Below are positions 43,110 through 54,636 of a stretch of DNA of 64,000 nucleotides, in pieces. Origin of the DNA: Pseudomonas kermanshahensis (GTDB lineage: Bacteria > Pseudomonadota > Gammaproteobacteria > Pseudomonadales > Pseudomonadaceae); contig NZ_JABWRY020000001.1 in NCBI RefSeq assembly GCF_014269205.2, forward strand, positions 2,356,001 to 2,420,000. Direction: 5' to 3'. The notes below the pieces were generated by a model, which worked only from the letters and a program-made list of their open reading frames with translations, searched no databases and was not told the DNA's origin. The stretch's first letter is position 1, and every line of letters starts with the position of its first letter. Both the position numbers and the translations under genes were made by a program.

Positions 43110-44462
43110 TCACACCACCATCGACAGCAACATGATGAAGATGATGCCGACCACCGAAAGGATGGTCTCCATCATGCTCCAGGTCTTGAAGGTCTCGGCC
43201 ACGGTCATGTTGAAGTACTGTTTCACCAGCCAGAACCCGGCATCGTTGACGTGTGACAGGATCAGCGAGCCGGCGCCGGTGGCCAGCACCAGCAGCTCAC
43301 GGTTGACCCCCGGCACCAGGTCGATCACCGGTGCCACGATGCCCGCGCCCGTGATGGTCGCGACCGTCGCCGAACCTGTGGCGATGCGGATCACCGCCGC
43401 CACCAGCCAGGCCAGCATGATCGGCGAGATTTCGGCCTGCACGGCCATTTGCCCGATCACGTTGCCGACACCGGTATCCACCAGCATCTGCTTGAAGCCG
43501 CCGCCGGCACCGACGATCAGCACGATGGCGGCGGTGGGCGCCAGGCTCTGGTCGAGCATCTTCATGATCTGCTGGCGGTTGAAGCCACGCGCCGCGCCGA
43601 AGGTGTAGAAGGCCAGCAGCAACGCAGCGAGCAGGGCGGTGATGGGGTGGCCGATCAGGTCCATCCATTGGCGCACGATGTGCTCGGCCGGCAGGACCAC
43701 GTCGGCGAAGGTCTTGAGCAGCATCAACGCCACTGGCAGCAGTACCGTGACCAACGTGATAGTGAAGCTCGGCAGGTTGCCCTGGTCGGACTCCTTGGCG
43801 ATCTGGTCCATCAGCTCCTGGGACGGGTTGCCCGGAATGTAGCGTGAAATGAAGTTACCGAACAGCGGGCCGGCAATGATCGCGGTGGGCAGCGCGACGA
43901 TCAGGCCATAGAAGATGGTCTTGCCGATGTCGGCATGGAAGATGCCGATCGCCAGCAACGGCCCCGGGTGCGGCGGCACCAGGCCGTGAACCACGGACAG
44001 GCCGGCCAGCAGCGGAATACCGATTTTTACCAGCGAAACGCCGGAGCGCCGGGCGACGATGAACACCAACGGGATCAGCAACACGAAGCCGATCTCGAAG
44101 AACAGCGGAATACCAACCAGGAAGGCGGCGAACATCATGGCCCAGTGCACGTTCTTCTTGCCGAAGGCGCGGATCAGGGTCTGGGCGATCTGGTCGGCGC
44201 CGCCGGAGTCGGCCATCAGCTTGCCGAGCATGGTGCCCAGCGCGAGGACGATACCGACGAAGCCCAGAACGCCGCCGAAACCGTCCTGGAACGATTTCAT
44301 CACCTTGGCCACCGGCATGCCGGAGGTGAGGCCGAGGAAGCCGGCCGCGAGGGTGAGGGCGACGAAGGGGTGCACTTTGAAATGGGTGATCAGCAGGATC
44401 AGCCCGACGATGGTGACCAGTGCGTCGAGCAGCAGGAAGGTATCAGTAGCCAGTCCGAACAT
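43110..44462 (-). CDS. gntP: Gluconate permease (GntP family)
   Basis: This 450-residue inner-membrane symporter has about 12-14 hydrophobic helices and GntP-family motifs such as GLVPPHPGPLLAIGIF and FVLLIPLVFIVARRSG, plus the C-terminal SHVNDAGFWLVKQYF block. It imports gluconate (and possibly 2-ketogluconate analogues) with protons. It lies downstream of the gluconokinase gene on the same strand, with its own operator-like palindrome in the 112-base gap. In KT2440 the equivalent gene is often called gntT or gnuT. Confidence 0.92.
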   Translation of the reverse strand: MFGLATDTFLLLDALVTIVGLILLITHFKVHPFVALTLAAGFLGLTSGMPVAKVMKSFQDGFGGVLGFVGIVLALGTMLGKLMADSGGADQIAQTLIRAFGKKNVHWAMMFAAFLVGIPLFFEIGFVLLIPLVFIVARRSGVSLVKIGIPLLAGLSVVHGLVPPHPGPLLAIGIFHADIGKTIFYGLIVALPTAIIAGPLFGNFISRYIPGNPSQELMDQIAKESDQGNLPSFTITLVTVLLPVALMLLKTFADVVLPAEHIVRQWMDLIGHPITALLAALLLAFYTFGAARGFNRQQIMKMLDQSLAPTAAIVLIVGAGGGFKQMLVDTGVGNVIGQMAVQAEISPIMLAWLVAAVIRIATGSATVATITGAGIVAPVIDLVPGVNRELLVLATGAGSLILSHVNDAGFWLVKQYFNMTVAETFKTWSMMETILSVVGIIFIMLLSMVV

Positions 44463-44531
44463 GGTTTTAATGCCTCGGTCTTATCGTTGTTTTGGGCGTA
44501 ACGTTATGGAACTTTCAGGCGCTTTCATTGG

Positions 44532-44551
44532 TCGAGACAGCGCTGTCTTGG
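44532..44551. promoter_or_regulatory. GnuR-type operator ahead of the gluconate permease
   Basis: AGACAGCGCTGTCT (44535-44548) is a perfect 14-base palindrome, centred about 80 bases upstream of the permease start. The AGCGCT core recurs ahead of gnuK and gnuR. The LacI-type regulator next door is the obvious binder. Confidence 0.6.
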
Positions 44552-44574
44552 GTGAGCCGGATAAACCGCCAGGT

Positions 44575-45114
44575 TCAGGCGGTTTGCGCCAGGTCCTGCT
44601 CACCGCAAGGCTTTAGCCAGGTGTCTACCGTCTCGGCCAAGGCGTCGATGGCCTGGGTGGCGTCCAGCGGCAAGGTCCGTGGCTCGCCACGCGGCGATTC
44701 GAGCGCTGCGAACTGGCTGTCGATGAGGCTCGCCGGCATGAAATGCCCTGGGCGCGCCAAGACCCGTTTTTCGGCTTCGGCAGGGGTCAGCTCAAGGAAC
44801 ACGAACGCGAGGCCCGGCATGGACGCGCGCAACGTTTCGCGGTAACGGCGCTTGAGTGCTGAACAGGTCAGGATCGGGCGTTCGCCCGACTGCACCGTGG
44901 CTTGCAGCTCCTGGCCCAGGCGCACCAGCCAGCCGGCTCGGTCGTTATCGTCCAGGGGGATGCCAGCGCTCATCTTGCGGATGTTTTCGGCAGGGTGGAA
45001 AGCGTCGCCTTCGATCAGGCGGCCGCCGCTTCTGGCAGCAATGGCAGCGCCGACGCAGCTTTTGCCGCAGCCAGCCACGCCCATCACTACAATGGCGGAC
45101 AGGGGAGAATTCAT
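44575..45114 (-). CDS. gnuK: Gluconokinase
   Basis: The 179-residue kinase phosphorylates gluconate to 6-phosphogluconate for the Entner-Doudoroff route. The P-loop GVAGCGKS is at residues 12-19, followed by GDAFHPAENIRKMSAGIPLDDNDRAGW, the gluconate-site signature of GntK. CSALKRRYRETLR and RPGHFMPASLIDSQFAALE are also typical. AGGAGG lies five bases ahead of the ATG. It is the first gene of the gnuK-permease unit and divergent from gnuR. Confidence 0.95.
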   Translation of the reverse strand: MNSPLSAIVVMGVAGCGKSCVGAAIAARSGGRLIEGDAFHPAENIRKMSAGIPLDDNDRAGWLVRLGQELQATVQSGERPILTCSALKRRYRETLRASMPGLAFVFLELTPAEAEKRVLARPGHFMPASLIDSQFAALESPRGEPRTLPLDATQAIDALAETVDTWLKPCGEQDLAQTA

Positions 45115-45130
45115 CAGTACCTCCTGCGGG

Positions 45131-45150
45131 GTGAGATAGCGCTGTCTCGT
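45131..45150. promoter_or_regulatory. GnuR-type operator ahead of gnuK
   Basis: GAGATAGCGCTGTCTC (45133-45148) is a palindrome with one mismatch and the same AGCGCT core. It lies about 20 bases upstream of the gnuK start, close enough to block initiation or early elongation. Confidence 0.6.
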
Positions 45151-45258
45151 CGTTGACGAACAGCCACCTCCCCGGTGTTATTGGTCTTGTCCTTACGCAG
45201 TATGGACGCTTGGCACAGTGCACGTGGAACCGCTACCAAAGATTACATTGCCTGCGTC

Positions 45259-45278
45259 CTAAGACAGCGCTACCTTAG
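45259..45278. promoter_or_regulatory. GnuR-type operator ahead of gnuR
   Basis: CTAAGACAGCGCTACCTTAG is a 20-base imperfect palindrome (eight of ten half-site positions paired) centred about 54 bases upstream of the gnuR ATG. It implies autorepression. Confidence 0.6.
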
Positions 45279-45321
45279 TGGCCGTTCCCCTCCCTTGGCA
45301 AGTAGTAAAATTACAACATCC

Positions 45322-46341
45322 ATGTCACGCACAGGCTCTCGCACCACCGGTCGTCCTACCCTGGCAGAAGTCGCCAGGCTTTCTGGGGTTTCCCCGATCA
45401 CCGCATCCCGCGCCTTGCGCGGCGTCAGCACGGTTGCCCCGGCGCTGGTGGAAAAGGTTGCCGCTGCTGCGGCCAGCCTGGGCTATGTCGCCAACCCGGC
45501 AGCCCGTGCACTGGCTTCGGCGCGCAGCCAGTCGGTGGTGGTACTGATCCCGTCGTTGTCCAACCAGTTGTTCATCGACACCCTCGAAGCCATTCACGAG
45601 GTGATGCGCCCGCGAGGGCTTGAGGTGTTGATCGGTAACTATCACTACGACATTGCCGAAGAAGAAAACCTGATCCGCAACTACTTGGCCTACCAGCCTT
45701 GCGGCATGCTGCTGACCGGGTTCGAGCGCAGTGACGCCGCGCGGCAGATGCTGGCGGCCAGTGGCGTGCCCTGCGTGCACATGATGGAGCTGGGCGGCGA
45801 GGCGGGTGCGTTGTCGGTGGGCTTCTCGCAGCAACAGGCAGGGCGCGCTGCGGCCAGGCACCTGATCGAGCGTGGGCGGCGCCGGCTGGCGTTCATTGCC
45901 GCGCAGCTCGACCCACGGGTGATGCAGCGTGCCGAAGGCTTCCGCCAGGCCCTCGCCGAGGCAGGGCTGCAGTCGACGGAGCTGGAAATCCTTGCACCGG
46001 AGCCTTCCTCGATCGCGCTGGGCAGTACGTTGTTCAGCCAGCTGATGCAACAGGCGCCGGATGTCGACGGTATCTTCTTCTGCAACGACGACCTGGCCCA
46101 GGGTGCGGTCCTGCAGGCACTGCGCCAGGGCGTTGAAGTACCCCGCGAGGTGGCGATGGTCGGCTTCAACGACTTGCCCGCTTCAGCGCACATGGTCCCG
46201 CGGCTGACCTCGATTCGCACGCCGCGGGCTGCCGTTGGTCGGGGCGCCGCGCAGGCCCTGCTGGCGTTGCTTGACGGCAAGCGGGTGGCCACCGAGCAGC
46301 AAGACCTTGGTTTCGAGTTGATGGTGCGCGAAAGCTCGTGA
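45322..46341 (+). CDS. gnuR: LacI-family gluconate repressor
   Basis: The 339-residue regulator has an N-terminal LacI helix-turn-helix with hinge (about 12-65; TLAEVARLSGVSPITASRALRG) and a periplasmic-binding-protein-type effector domain to the end. It resembles GntR of P. aeruginosa. It is divergent from gnuK and should repress gnuK, the permease and itself until gluconate or 6-phosphogluconate binds. The frame is open upstream to 45175, but the ATG at 45322 fits the family and lies beyond the operator. Confidence 0.93.
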   Translation: MSRTGSRTTGRPTLAEVARLSGVSPITASRALRGVSTVAPALVEKVAAAAASLGYVANPAARALASARSQSVVVLIPSLSNQLFIDTLEAIHEVMRPRGLEVLIGNYHYDIAEEENLIRNYLAYQPCGMLLTGFERSDAARQMLAASGVPCVHMMELGGEAGALSVGFSQQQAGRAAARHLIERGRRRLAFIAAQLDPRVMQRAEGFRQALAEAGLQSTELEILAPEPSSIALGSTLFSQLMQQAPDVDGIFFCNDDLAQGAVLQALRQGVEVPREVAMVGFNDLPASAHMVPRLTSIRTPRAAVGRGAAQALLALLDGKRVATEQQDLGFELMVRESS

Positions 46342-46457
46342 CACGCGGTGCCCGAGTAGCGCCTGGGGTGTTAATTACAAGGTGATATCAATGTGCTTGC
46401 ACGGCGCAGTTGCCCATCTATGCTCAGGACATCCCGCGCATAAAGGAGCCCGGCGTC

Positions 46458-47751
46458 ATGTTCGATTTCCATCGCAAGTCCGACTTGCTCGAGATTCAGC
46501 GTAGTCACCAGGCACTGGCCAGCGCGCAAGCGAAACTGGCGGCAATCAGCCGTTCGATGGCGATGATCGAGTTCGCGCCCGACGGCACCATTCTTGACGC
46601 CAACGAGCGTTTCTGCCAGGCCATGGGTTACAGCGTCGAAGAGCTACGCGGCAAGCACCATCGGTTGTTTTGCGACCCGGCCTACGTCAAGACGGCCGAG
46701 TATCAGCAGCTTTGGCGTGAATTGGGGCAGGGCAAGGCCATCAGCGGGACCTTCGAGCGCGTCGACAAGGCAGGGCGGGAGGTTTGGCTCGAAGCCAGCT
46801 ACATGCCGGTGCTGGATGAGCAGCGTCAGGTCACCAGCGTGATCAAGGTGGCGTCGGACATCAGCCAGCGCGTTATGCAGGAGCACGAAAGCGAGAGCCT
46901 GCTCAAGGCCATCGGCCGCTCCATGGCGGTGATCGAGTTCACCCCTGCCGGGCGGGTGATCAAGGCCAATCAGAACTTTCTCACCACCATGGGCTACCGC
47001 CTGGAAGAGGTGGTCGGGCGCCACCACGGGCTGTTCTGCCTGCCCCAGGAGCGGGAGTCGTCGGCGTACCGTGAGTTCTGGGCCTCGCTCAACCGCGGGG
47101 AATACCATTCGCACCGCTTCGAGCGCATCAACAAGCAAGGCCAGACGGTCTTTCTCGAAGCCTCCTACAACCCGATCTTCGACAGCAAGGGCCGGCTGTA
47201 CAAGGTGGTGAAGTTCGCCAGCGACATCACCAGCCAGGTCTGCACCCAGCAAAGTGCCGCCGATGCCGCCCACGCCAGCTCCATGCAAACCGATGCCTGC
47301 GCCCGCAAGGGCACCGAGGTGGTACAGCAGGCGGTGCAGGTAATCGAACAGATTTCCCAGGAGCTCAATGACGCCGCACGCAGTATCGATGCAGTCAGCA
47401 AGCAGTCGGACGTGATCGGCCAGATCGTGTTGACCATTCGCGGCATCGCCGACCAGACCAACCTGTTGGCGTTGAACGCGGCCATCGAGGCGGCGCGCGC
47501 CGGCGAACATGGGCGCGGTTTTGCCGTAGTCGCCGATGAAGTGCGCAACCTGGCGGCGCGTACCAGCAAGGCCACCTTGGAGATCGTCGATGTGGTGCGG
47601 CAAAACCATGACCTGTCGCTGTTGGCGGTGGCAAGCATGCAGTCGAGCCTGACGCGTACCGGCCATGGCGTGGCCCTGGCCAACGAGGCCGGCACGGTGA
47701 TCATGGAAATCCAGCAAGGGTCACGCCACGTGGTCGATGCGATCAGCCAGA

Positions 47752-47777
<26 letters not shown>
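46458..47777 (+). CDS. BdlA-like double-PAS chemoreceptor
   Basis: The 439-residue soluble protein has two PAS domains (about 35-150 and 155-275), both with the haem/flavin-type pattern around RLFCDPAY and LFCLPQE, then a short methyl-accepting signalling domain (about 290-439) with the hairpin tip [22 protein letters not shown]. No membrane helix is present. This matches the BdlA architecture that controls biofilm dispersal and c-di-GMP in P. aeruginosa, and also Aer-like redox sensors. AAAGGAG precedes the ATG at 46458. Its end overlaps the convergent BvgS-like gene by 26 bases. Confidence 0.85.
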
Positions 47778-51024
<3,247 letters not shown>

Positions 51025-51035
51025 GGCGGCTGGGC

Positions 51036-51650
51036 TCAGTAAACGCTGTTGCGTTTGGCCAGATCGACCATTTCTACCAACGATTCTGTTTTGAGCTTTT
51101 CCATGATGCGGCCCCGGTAGGTGCTGATGGTTTTGGCACTGAGGTTCATGCAGGTGCCTATATTCTTGTTGTTTTCACCGCGAGCCAGGCGCCGCAACAC
51201 TTCCATTTCGCGGTTGGACAAGCTGGCCAGGCGTGTCGGTTCACTCTCCAGCGAATTGCTGTTGACCGACATCTGCGGGAAGGTCGAATAACCTTTTACC
51301 AAGGCCTTGAGCGCGAACAGCAGGGCCTCGTGGTCTTCGTCCTTGGTGACGAAGGCGCCGATGCCTGCATCCAGGCAGCGCCTCACGTACAGGTCGGTAG
51401 CCTGCCCGGTCAGCACCATGATCTTGGGCACTGGCTCCAGGCTCTGAAGCCGTTTGATGACCTCCATGCCGTCCAGGCCGGGCAAGCCGATGTCCAGCAG
51501 CACCACGTCCGGCCGTAGTTCGCGTGCTGCCTGAGCCACTTCGCTGCCATTGGCAACTTCACCCACGACGTGAAAGCGCTCCCGCTCGAGCAGCAGGCGC
51601 AGGGAGAGCCGGACAATAGGGTGGTCGTCGACGATCAGGACGGTAGTCAT
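51036..51650 (-). CDS. LuxR-type response regulator (BvgA/EvgA-like)
   Basis: The 204-residue regulator has a receiver (1-120; phospho-acceptor in VVLLDIGLPGLDG) and a LuxR helix-turn-helix (about 140-200; LSNREMEVLRRLARGENNKNIGTCMNLSAKTIST). AGGAG precedes the ATG at 51650. It is the first gene of a two-gene unit with the BvgS-like kinase. Its DNA targets are unknown; the convergent BdlA-like gene is a possible functional partner. Confidence 0.92.
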   Translation of the reverse strand: MTTVLIVDDHPIVRLSLRLLLERERFHVVGEVANGSEVAQAARELRPDVVLLDIGLPGLDGMEVIKRLQSLEPVPKIMVLTGQATDLYVRRCLDAGIGAFVTKDEDHEALLFALKALVKGYSTFPQMSVNSNSLESEPTRLASLSNREMEVLRRLARGENNKNIGTCMNLSAKTISTYRGRIMEKLKTESLVEMVDLAKRNSVY

Positions 51651-51872
51651 GAAGAAAACTCCTGTAGGGCTGTGGTCCGCTTCCTGGAACACTCAGGAAT
51701 ACGTCTGCAAGGGGGGTTATCGGAAGCGCTGCAAGATACGGCCATTCCCTACGTTTGGTAATGCCGAGTATAGAGTTGTTGAATAACCCTGTAGGTGTTG
51801 TTGAAAAATCCTACAAAAAACAGGGATGGGCACCGCCCGCGTGGCGTGGCGATGCCTATTTGCACAAGGCCT

Positions 51873-52115
51873 TTAGGCGCAAGCGGTATGAGGTTTGCGC
51901 ACGCGCTGGGTCGAGGCGGGGTTGTTGGCCAGTGCTTGGCCGACCCGTGGCGGGCGTGCCAGCAACTGGCCGGAGCAGTTGGGGCAGCGGCCGTGCAGGC
52001 GGGTGTCGGCACAGGCACGGCAGAAGGTGCATTCGAAGGAGCAGATTAAGGCGTCTGGGCTATCACCCGGCAGGTCAGCGTCGCAGCACTCGCAATTGGG
52101 TCGTAATTCCAGCAT
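51873..52115 (-). CDS. DUF1272 cysteine-rich protein
   Basis: This 80-residue protein starts MLELRPNCECCDADLPGDSP and has the DUF1272 pattern of eight cysteines (CECC, CSFECTFCRAC, CPNC), probably binding two zinc ions in a treble-clef or RING-like form. Its function is unknown. The C-terminal 25 residues beyond the last cysteine pair are outside the conserved part. It stands alone. Confidence 0.85.
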   Translation of the reverse strand: MLELRPNCECCDADLPGDSPDALICSFECTFCRACADTRLHGRCPNCSGQLLARPPRVGQALANNPASTQRVRKPHTACA

Positions 52116-52180
52116 TGGCGTAGCTCCAGGTGGCAGGGGGAACCTTGAGTCTGCTACGCCAGCGCTAACGCTGGCAATGC

Positions 52181-52933
52181 TCAGTCGCCAGGGCGAAAGA
52201 GGTGCGCGTGCCCGGCACGGTATAAGGCCGACTCGGCGAAAGGCGTGTCACCCAGTACATGGCCGACCAGAATCAGCGCAGTGCGGCGAAAATCCTTAAG
52301 CGCCACGCGTTCGACGATATCGTCAAGGGTGCCCCGCACCCAGTCCTGGTCCGGCCAGGTGGCGCGATGGACCACGGCAGCCGGGCATTGCGGGCCGTAG
52401 TGCGGCAACAGTTCGCTGACAATACGCGGCAAGTTTTTTACGCCCAGGTGGATGGCCAAGGTGCTGCCATGGCGCGCCAGGTCGGCCAATTGCTCGCCGG
52501 GCGGCATCGGCGAAGTGTCGCCAAAGCGCGTGAGAATCACCGTTTGCGACACCTGTGGCAGGGTCAGCTCGCAGCCCAGCAGGGCCGCACTGGCGGCAGT
52601 GGCGGTGACGCCTGGGATGATCTGGTAGTCGATGCCCAGCTCACGCAGATGGCGGATCTGCTCGCCGATTGCGCCATACAGGCTCGGGTCACCGCTGTGC
52701 ACGCGGGCCACGTCCTGGCCTTGCGCGTGTGCCGTGCGCATAGCACTGATGATCTGTTCCAGGTGCAGCTCGGCGCTGTTGATCACGGTCACGGCCTGGT
52801 GGCCTTCGAGCACAGCCGCGGGTACCAGCGAGCCGGCATAGATGATCACTGGGCACTGGCGGATCAGGCGCTGGCCCTTGACCGTGATTAGTTCCGGGTC
52901 GCCGGGGCCGGCGCCGATGAAGTAGACCGTCAT
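52181..52933 (-). CDS. cobM: Precorrin-4 C11-methyltransferase
   Basis: This 250-residue SAM-dependent methyltransferase converts precorrin-4 to precorrin-5 in aerobic cobalamin synthesis. MTVYFIGAGPGDPELITVKGQRLI and VARVHSGDPSLYGAIGEQIR are the conserved SAM and tetrapyrrole sites of the family. It is the last gene of a unit cbtB-cbtA-cobE-cobM behind a cobalamin riboswitch. Confidence 0.95.
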   Translation of the reverse strand: MTVYFIGAGPGDPELITVKGQRLIRQCPVIIYAGSLVPAAVLEGHQAVTVINSAELHLEQIISAMRTAHAQGQDVARVHSGDPSLYGAIGEQIRHLRELGIDYQIIPGVTATAASAALLGCELTLPQVSQTVILTRFGDTSPMPPGEQLADLARHGSTLAIHLGVKNLPRIVSELLPHYGPQCPAAVVHRATWPDQDWVRGTLDDIVERVALKDFRRTALILVGHVLGDTPFAESALYRAGHAHLFRPGD

Positions 52934-52966
52934 GGAAAGTCCTTGCGATGAAAGGGATGCTGCGAA

Positions 52967-53377
52967 TTATCGCCCGCAGGCCAAGGCGAGGGTAGCCGGC
53001 CCGAGCACTTGGCGTGCGACCCGCAGCCGGGCCGTGCCGAGGTGCTGGCTGGCCATGGCCAGCGCCGCGCTTTCTGCGACGCCCCAACAACCGCTGTGGG
53101 CATGGGCGATGACCGAGCGATGACTGAGCAGGGGTTCGTAGGGCTGAAGTTGCCCGGCATCGTACAGCAGCAAGGGCAGGCCAAGGCGTTTGGCAAGCTG
53201 CTGCAGGCCAGGTTCGTCAGCCTTGAGGGCGATGCTGGCGATACCGCGCAGTGCTGACAGCGCCAAGCCATTGTCAGCCAAGGCTTGGCGCAGCAGGTTT
53301 TCTAGGGTGTCCGCCGGGCACCCCCGGCGGCAACCAAAGCCGGCGTACAACGCCGGCAGGGTGGTGTCGAAAGCCAT
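52967..53377 (-). CDS. cobE: Cobalamin biosynthesis protein CobE
   Basis: The 136-residue protein matches CobE/CbiG-C: LYAGFGCRRGCPADTLENLLRQAL at the start and SVIAHAHSGCWGVAESAAL and ARQVLGPATLALA toward the end. Its exact role in the aerobic corrin pathway is uncertain; CbiG removes the C2 fragment in the anaerobic route. The start codon overlaps the stop of cbtA, so translation is coupled. Confidence 0.9.
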   Translation of the reverse strand: MAFDTTLPALYAGFGCRRGCPADTLENLLRQALADNGLALSALRGIASIALKADEPGLQQLAKRLGLPLLLYDAGQLQPYEPLLSHRSVIAHAHSGCWGVAESAALAMASQHLGTARLRVARQVLGPATLALACGR

Positions 53378-54069
53378 CAGGCCTGGCTAGAGCGGCGGTA
53401 CAGCCACGCGCTGAGCAGGCCCAGGGCCAGCCAGAAGGCGGCGTTGGTCAGCCAGCTGGCGACCTTGAATTGGGCTTCCAGGGCTTCAGGGGCGAGGCTT
53501 TGATGCACCTCAGGTTGCGGTGCACCGATGACATGCGGCAGTACCAGCAATACGGCGCCCAGCGCTTTCACCAGCCAGTGGCGGGCAAATACCAACAGGG
53601 CCAGGCCCAGTGCGGTAGCGCTTGCGGTGCCGATCCACCAGGCCTGGCGTTGCCCCAGGTCAGCGGCAGCGGTGCCCGGCAGCTCTGGCGGCAGGCCCAG
53701 GGTAGGGGCCAGGCAGAACACGGCGAACCCCGCCAGGCCCCACAGGGCGCCGGTGCCCACGCGCTTCGGTTCACGCAGGCTGTACAGGGCGACCAGTATC
53801 AGCGCGAAGCCAACCGCCACCACCAGGTTGCCCCCGGTGGTGGACAGCACGCGTTGCCAGCCGTCTTCAGGCGACCAGGCTTCGGCGCTGTGTTCATGGG
53901 CCGCGGCCCCTTCGGCGCCGTGTTCGTGATGCTCGGCAACAGGGGCTGCGGATTCGTAGGTTTCTGCTTCAAGGATCAACGGGGCAACCCAGAAGCTTTG
54001 CAGCAGGGTCAGCAGCAAGGCCGCGAGCAGCCCGCTGAAGCCCGCGGTACGGGCAATTCGCATGATCAT
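53377..54069 (-). CDS. cbtA: Cobalt transporter subunit CbtA
   Basis: The 230-residue membrane protein has about five helices and a histidine-rich loop between helices 1 and 2 (EHHEHGAEGAAAHEHSAE, residues about 46-63) suited to cobalt binding. CbtA with CbtB forms a predicted B12-regulated cobalt importer. It lies nine bases after cbtB and overlaps cobE. Confidence 0.92.
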   Translation of the reverse strand: MIMRIARTAGFSGLLAALLLTLLQSFWVAPLILEAETYESAAPVAEHHEHGAEGAAAHEHSAEAWSPEDGWQRVLSTTGGNLVVAVGFALILVALYSLREPKRVGTGALWGLAGFAVFCLAPTLGLPPELPGTAAADLGQRQAWWIGTASATALGLALLVFARHWLVKALGAVLLVLPHVIGAPQPEVHQSLAPEALEAQFKVASWLTNAAFWLALGLLSAWLYRRSSQA

Positions 54070-54078
54070 GGGGCGTAC

Positions 54079-54264
54079 TCAGTGGCAGGGGAAGGCGGCG
54101 CTGTGGCGGGTATCGTGCGCCGCGTTGTGCACGGCTTCGATGTGCGAGAAGCCGGCAAAGTACACCAGGCACAGGCCCAGCAGGCTGGCGCCGACGGCGA
54201 TGACGACACGCTGACTGAGGGTGACGGGGGTGGCAATGCTGTGTTTGGCGCTGGTGACGGGCAT
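54079..54264 (-). CDS. cbtB: Cobalt transporter subunit CbtB
   Basis: This 61-residue protein has one membrane helix (about 19-42) and a C-terminal histidine motif (HNAAHDTRHSAAFPCH) that probably coordinates cobalt. It is the first gene after the cobalamin riboswitch and pairs with CbtA. Confidence 0.92.
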   Translation of the reverse strand: MPVTSAKHSIATPVTLSQRVVIAVGASLLGLCLVYFAGFSHIEAVHNAAHDTRHSAAFPCH

Positions 54265-54636
54265 GACGCGTTCCTCTGCTTTTTGTGGGCAACGAGCAAG
54301 CGCGGCAGCCCCGAACGTGATCCGCCCAGGGGAATGCGACAGCGCCCGCCCACCGCGGGGTGTTCATAAACGTCAGGCCGGTCTCCGGGCTCACGAGGAG
54401 GAGCAGGGCTCCTGAAAAGCGCCCCTTCCCATGCCAGATGACGCGGCACAGTGGTCTAGACGCTTCGCTCGCTTACCGTTGCGGGGGCAGCACCGGCTTG
54501 GTCGGGCCCTGGTCGAGGGCTTGCGACGCACCGGTTTCCCGTTTCACCCCCTGAGGGGCACCTGAACGCGAGGCATTAGGAGACCACGAGGCAGGTTTTC
54601 CGTCAATTGCACAGCGGTGTGCGCGTGAAAAGTATT
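54265..54636. other. Intergenic region holding the cobalamin riboswitch
   Basis: This 372-base gap lies between cbtB and the 3' end of the TonB-dependent receptor gene, both on the minus strand. About 200 bases are the riboswitch; the remainder near 54590-54636 may end the receptor transcript, but I see no clear terminator with a T-tract. Confidence 0.7.
54370..54575 (-). ncRNA. Cobalamin riboswitch
   Basis: On the minus strand, the conserved cobalamin-aptamer parts occur in order: GGTGCCCCTCAGGGGTGAAA, GGGAAACCGGTG, GCTGCCCCCGCAACGGTAA, CACTGTGCCGCGTCATCTGG (the B12-box region) and GGAGACCGGCCTGA. It should repress the cbtB-cbtA-cobE-cobM unit when adenosylcobalamin is plentiful. Confidence 0.93.

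Noticed and set aside
46398..46417. Sigma-54-like CTTGCAC...GTTGC ahead of the BdlA-like gene
   Set aside because: The spacing between the two blocks is two bases too long and the invariant GG is missing.
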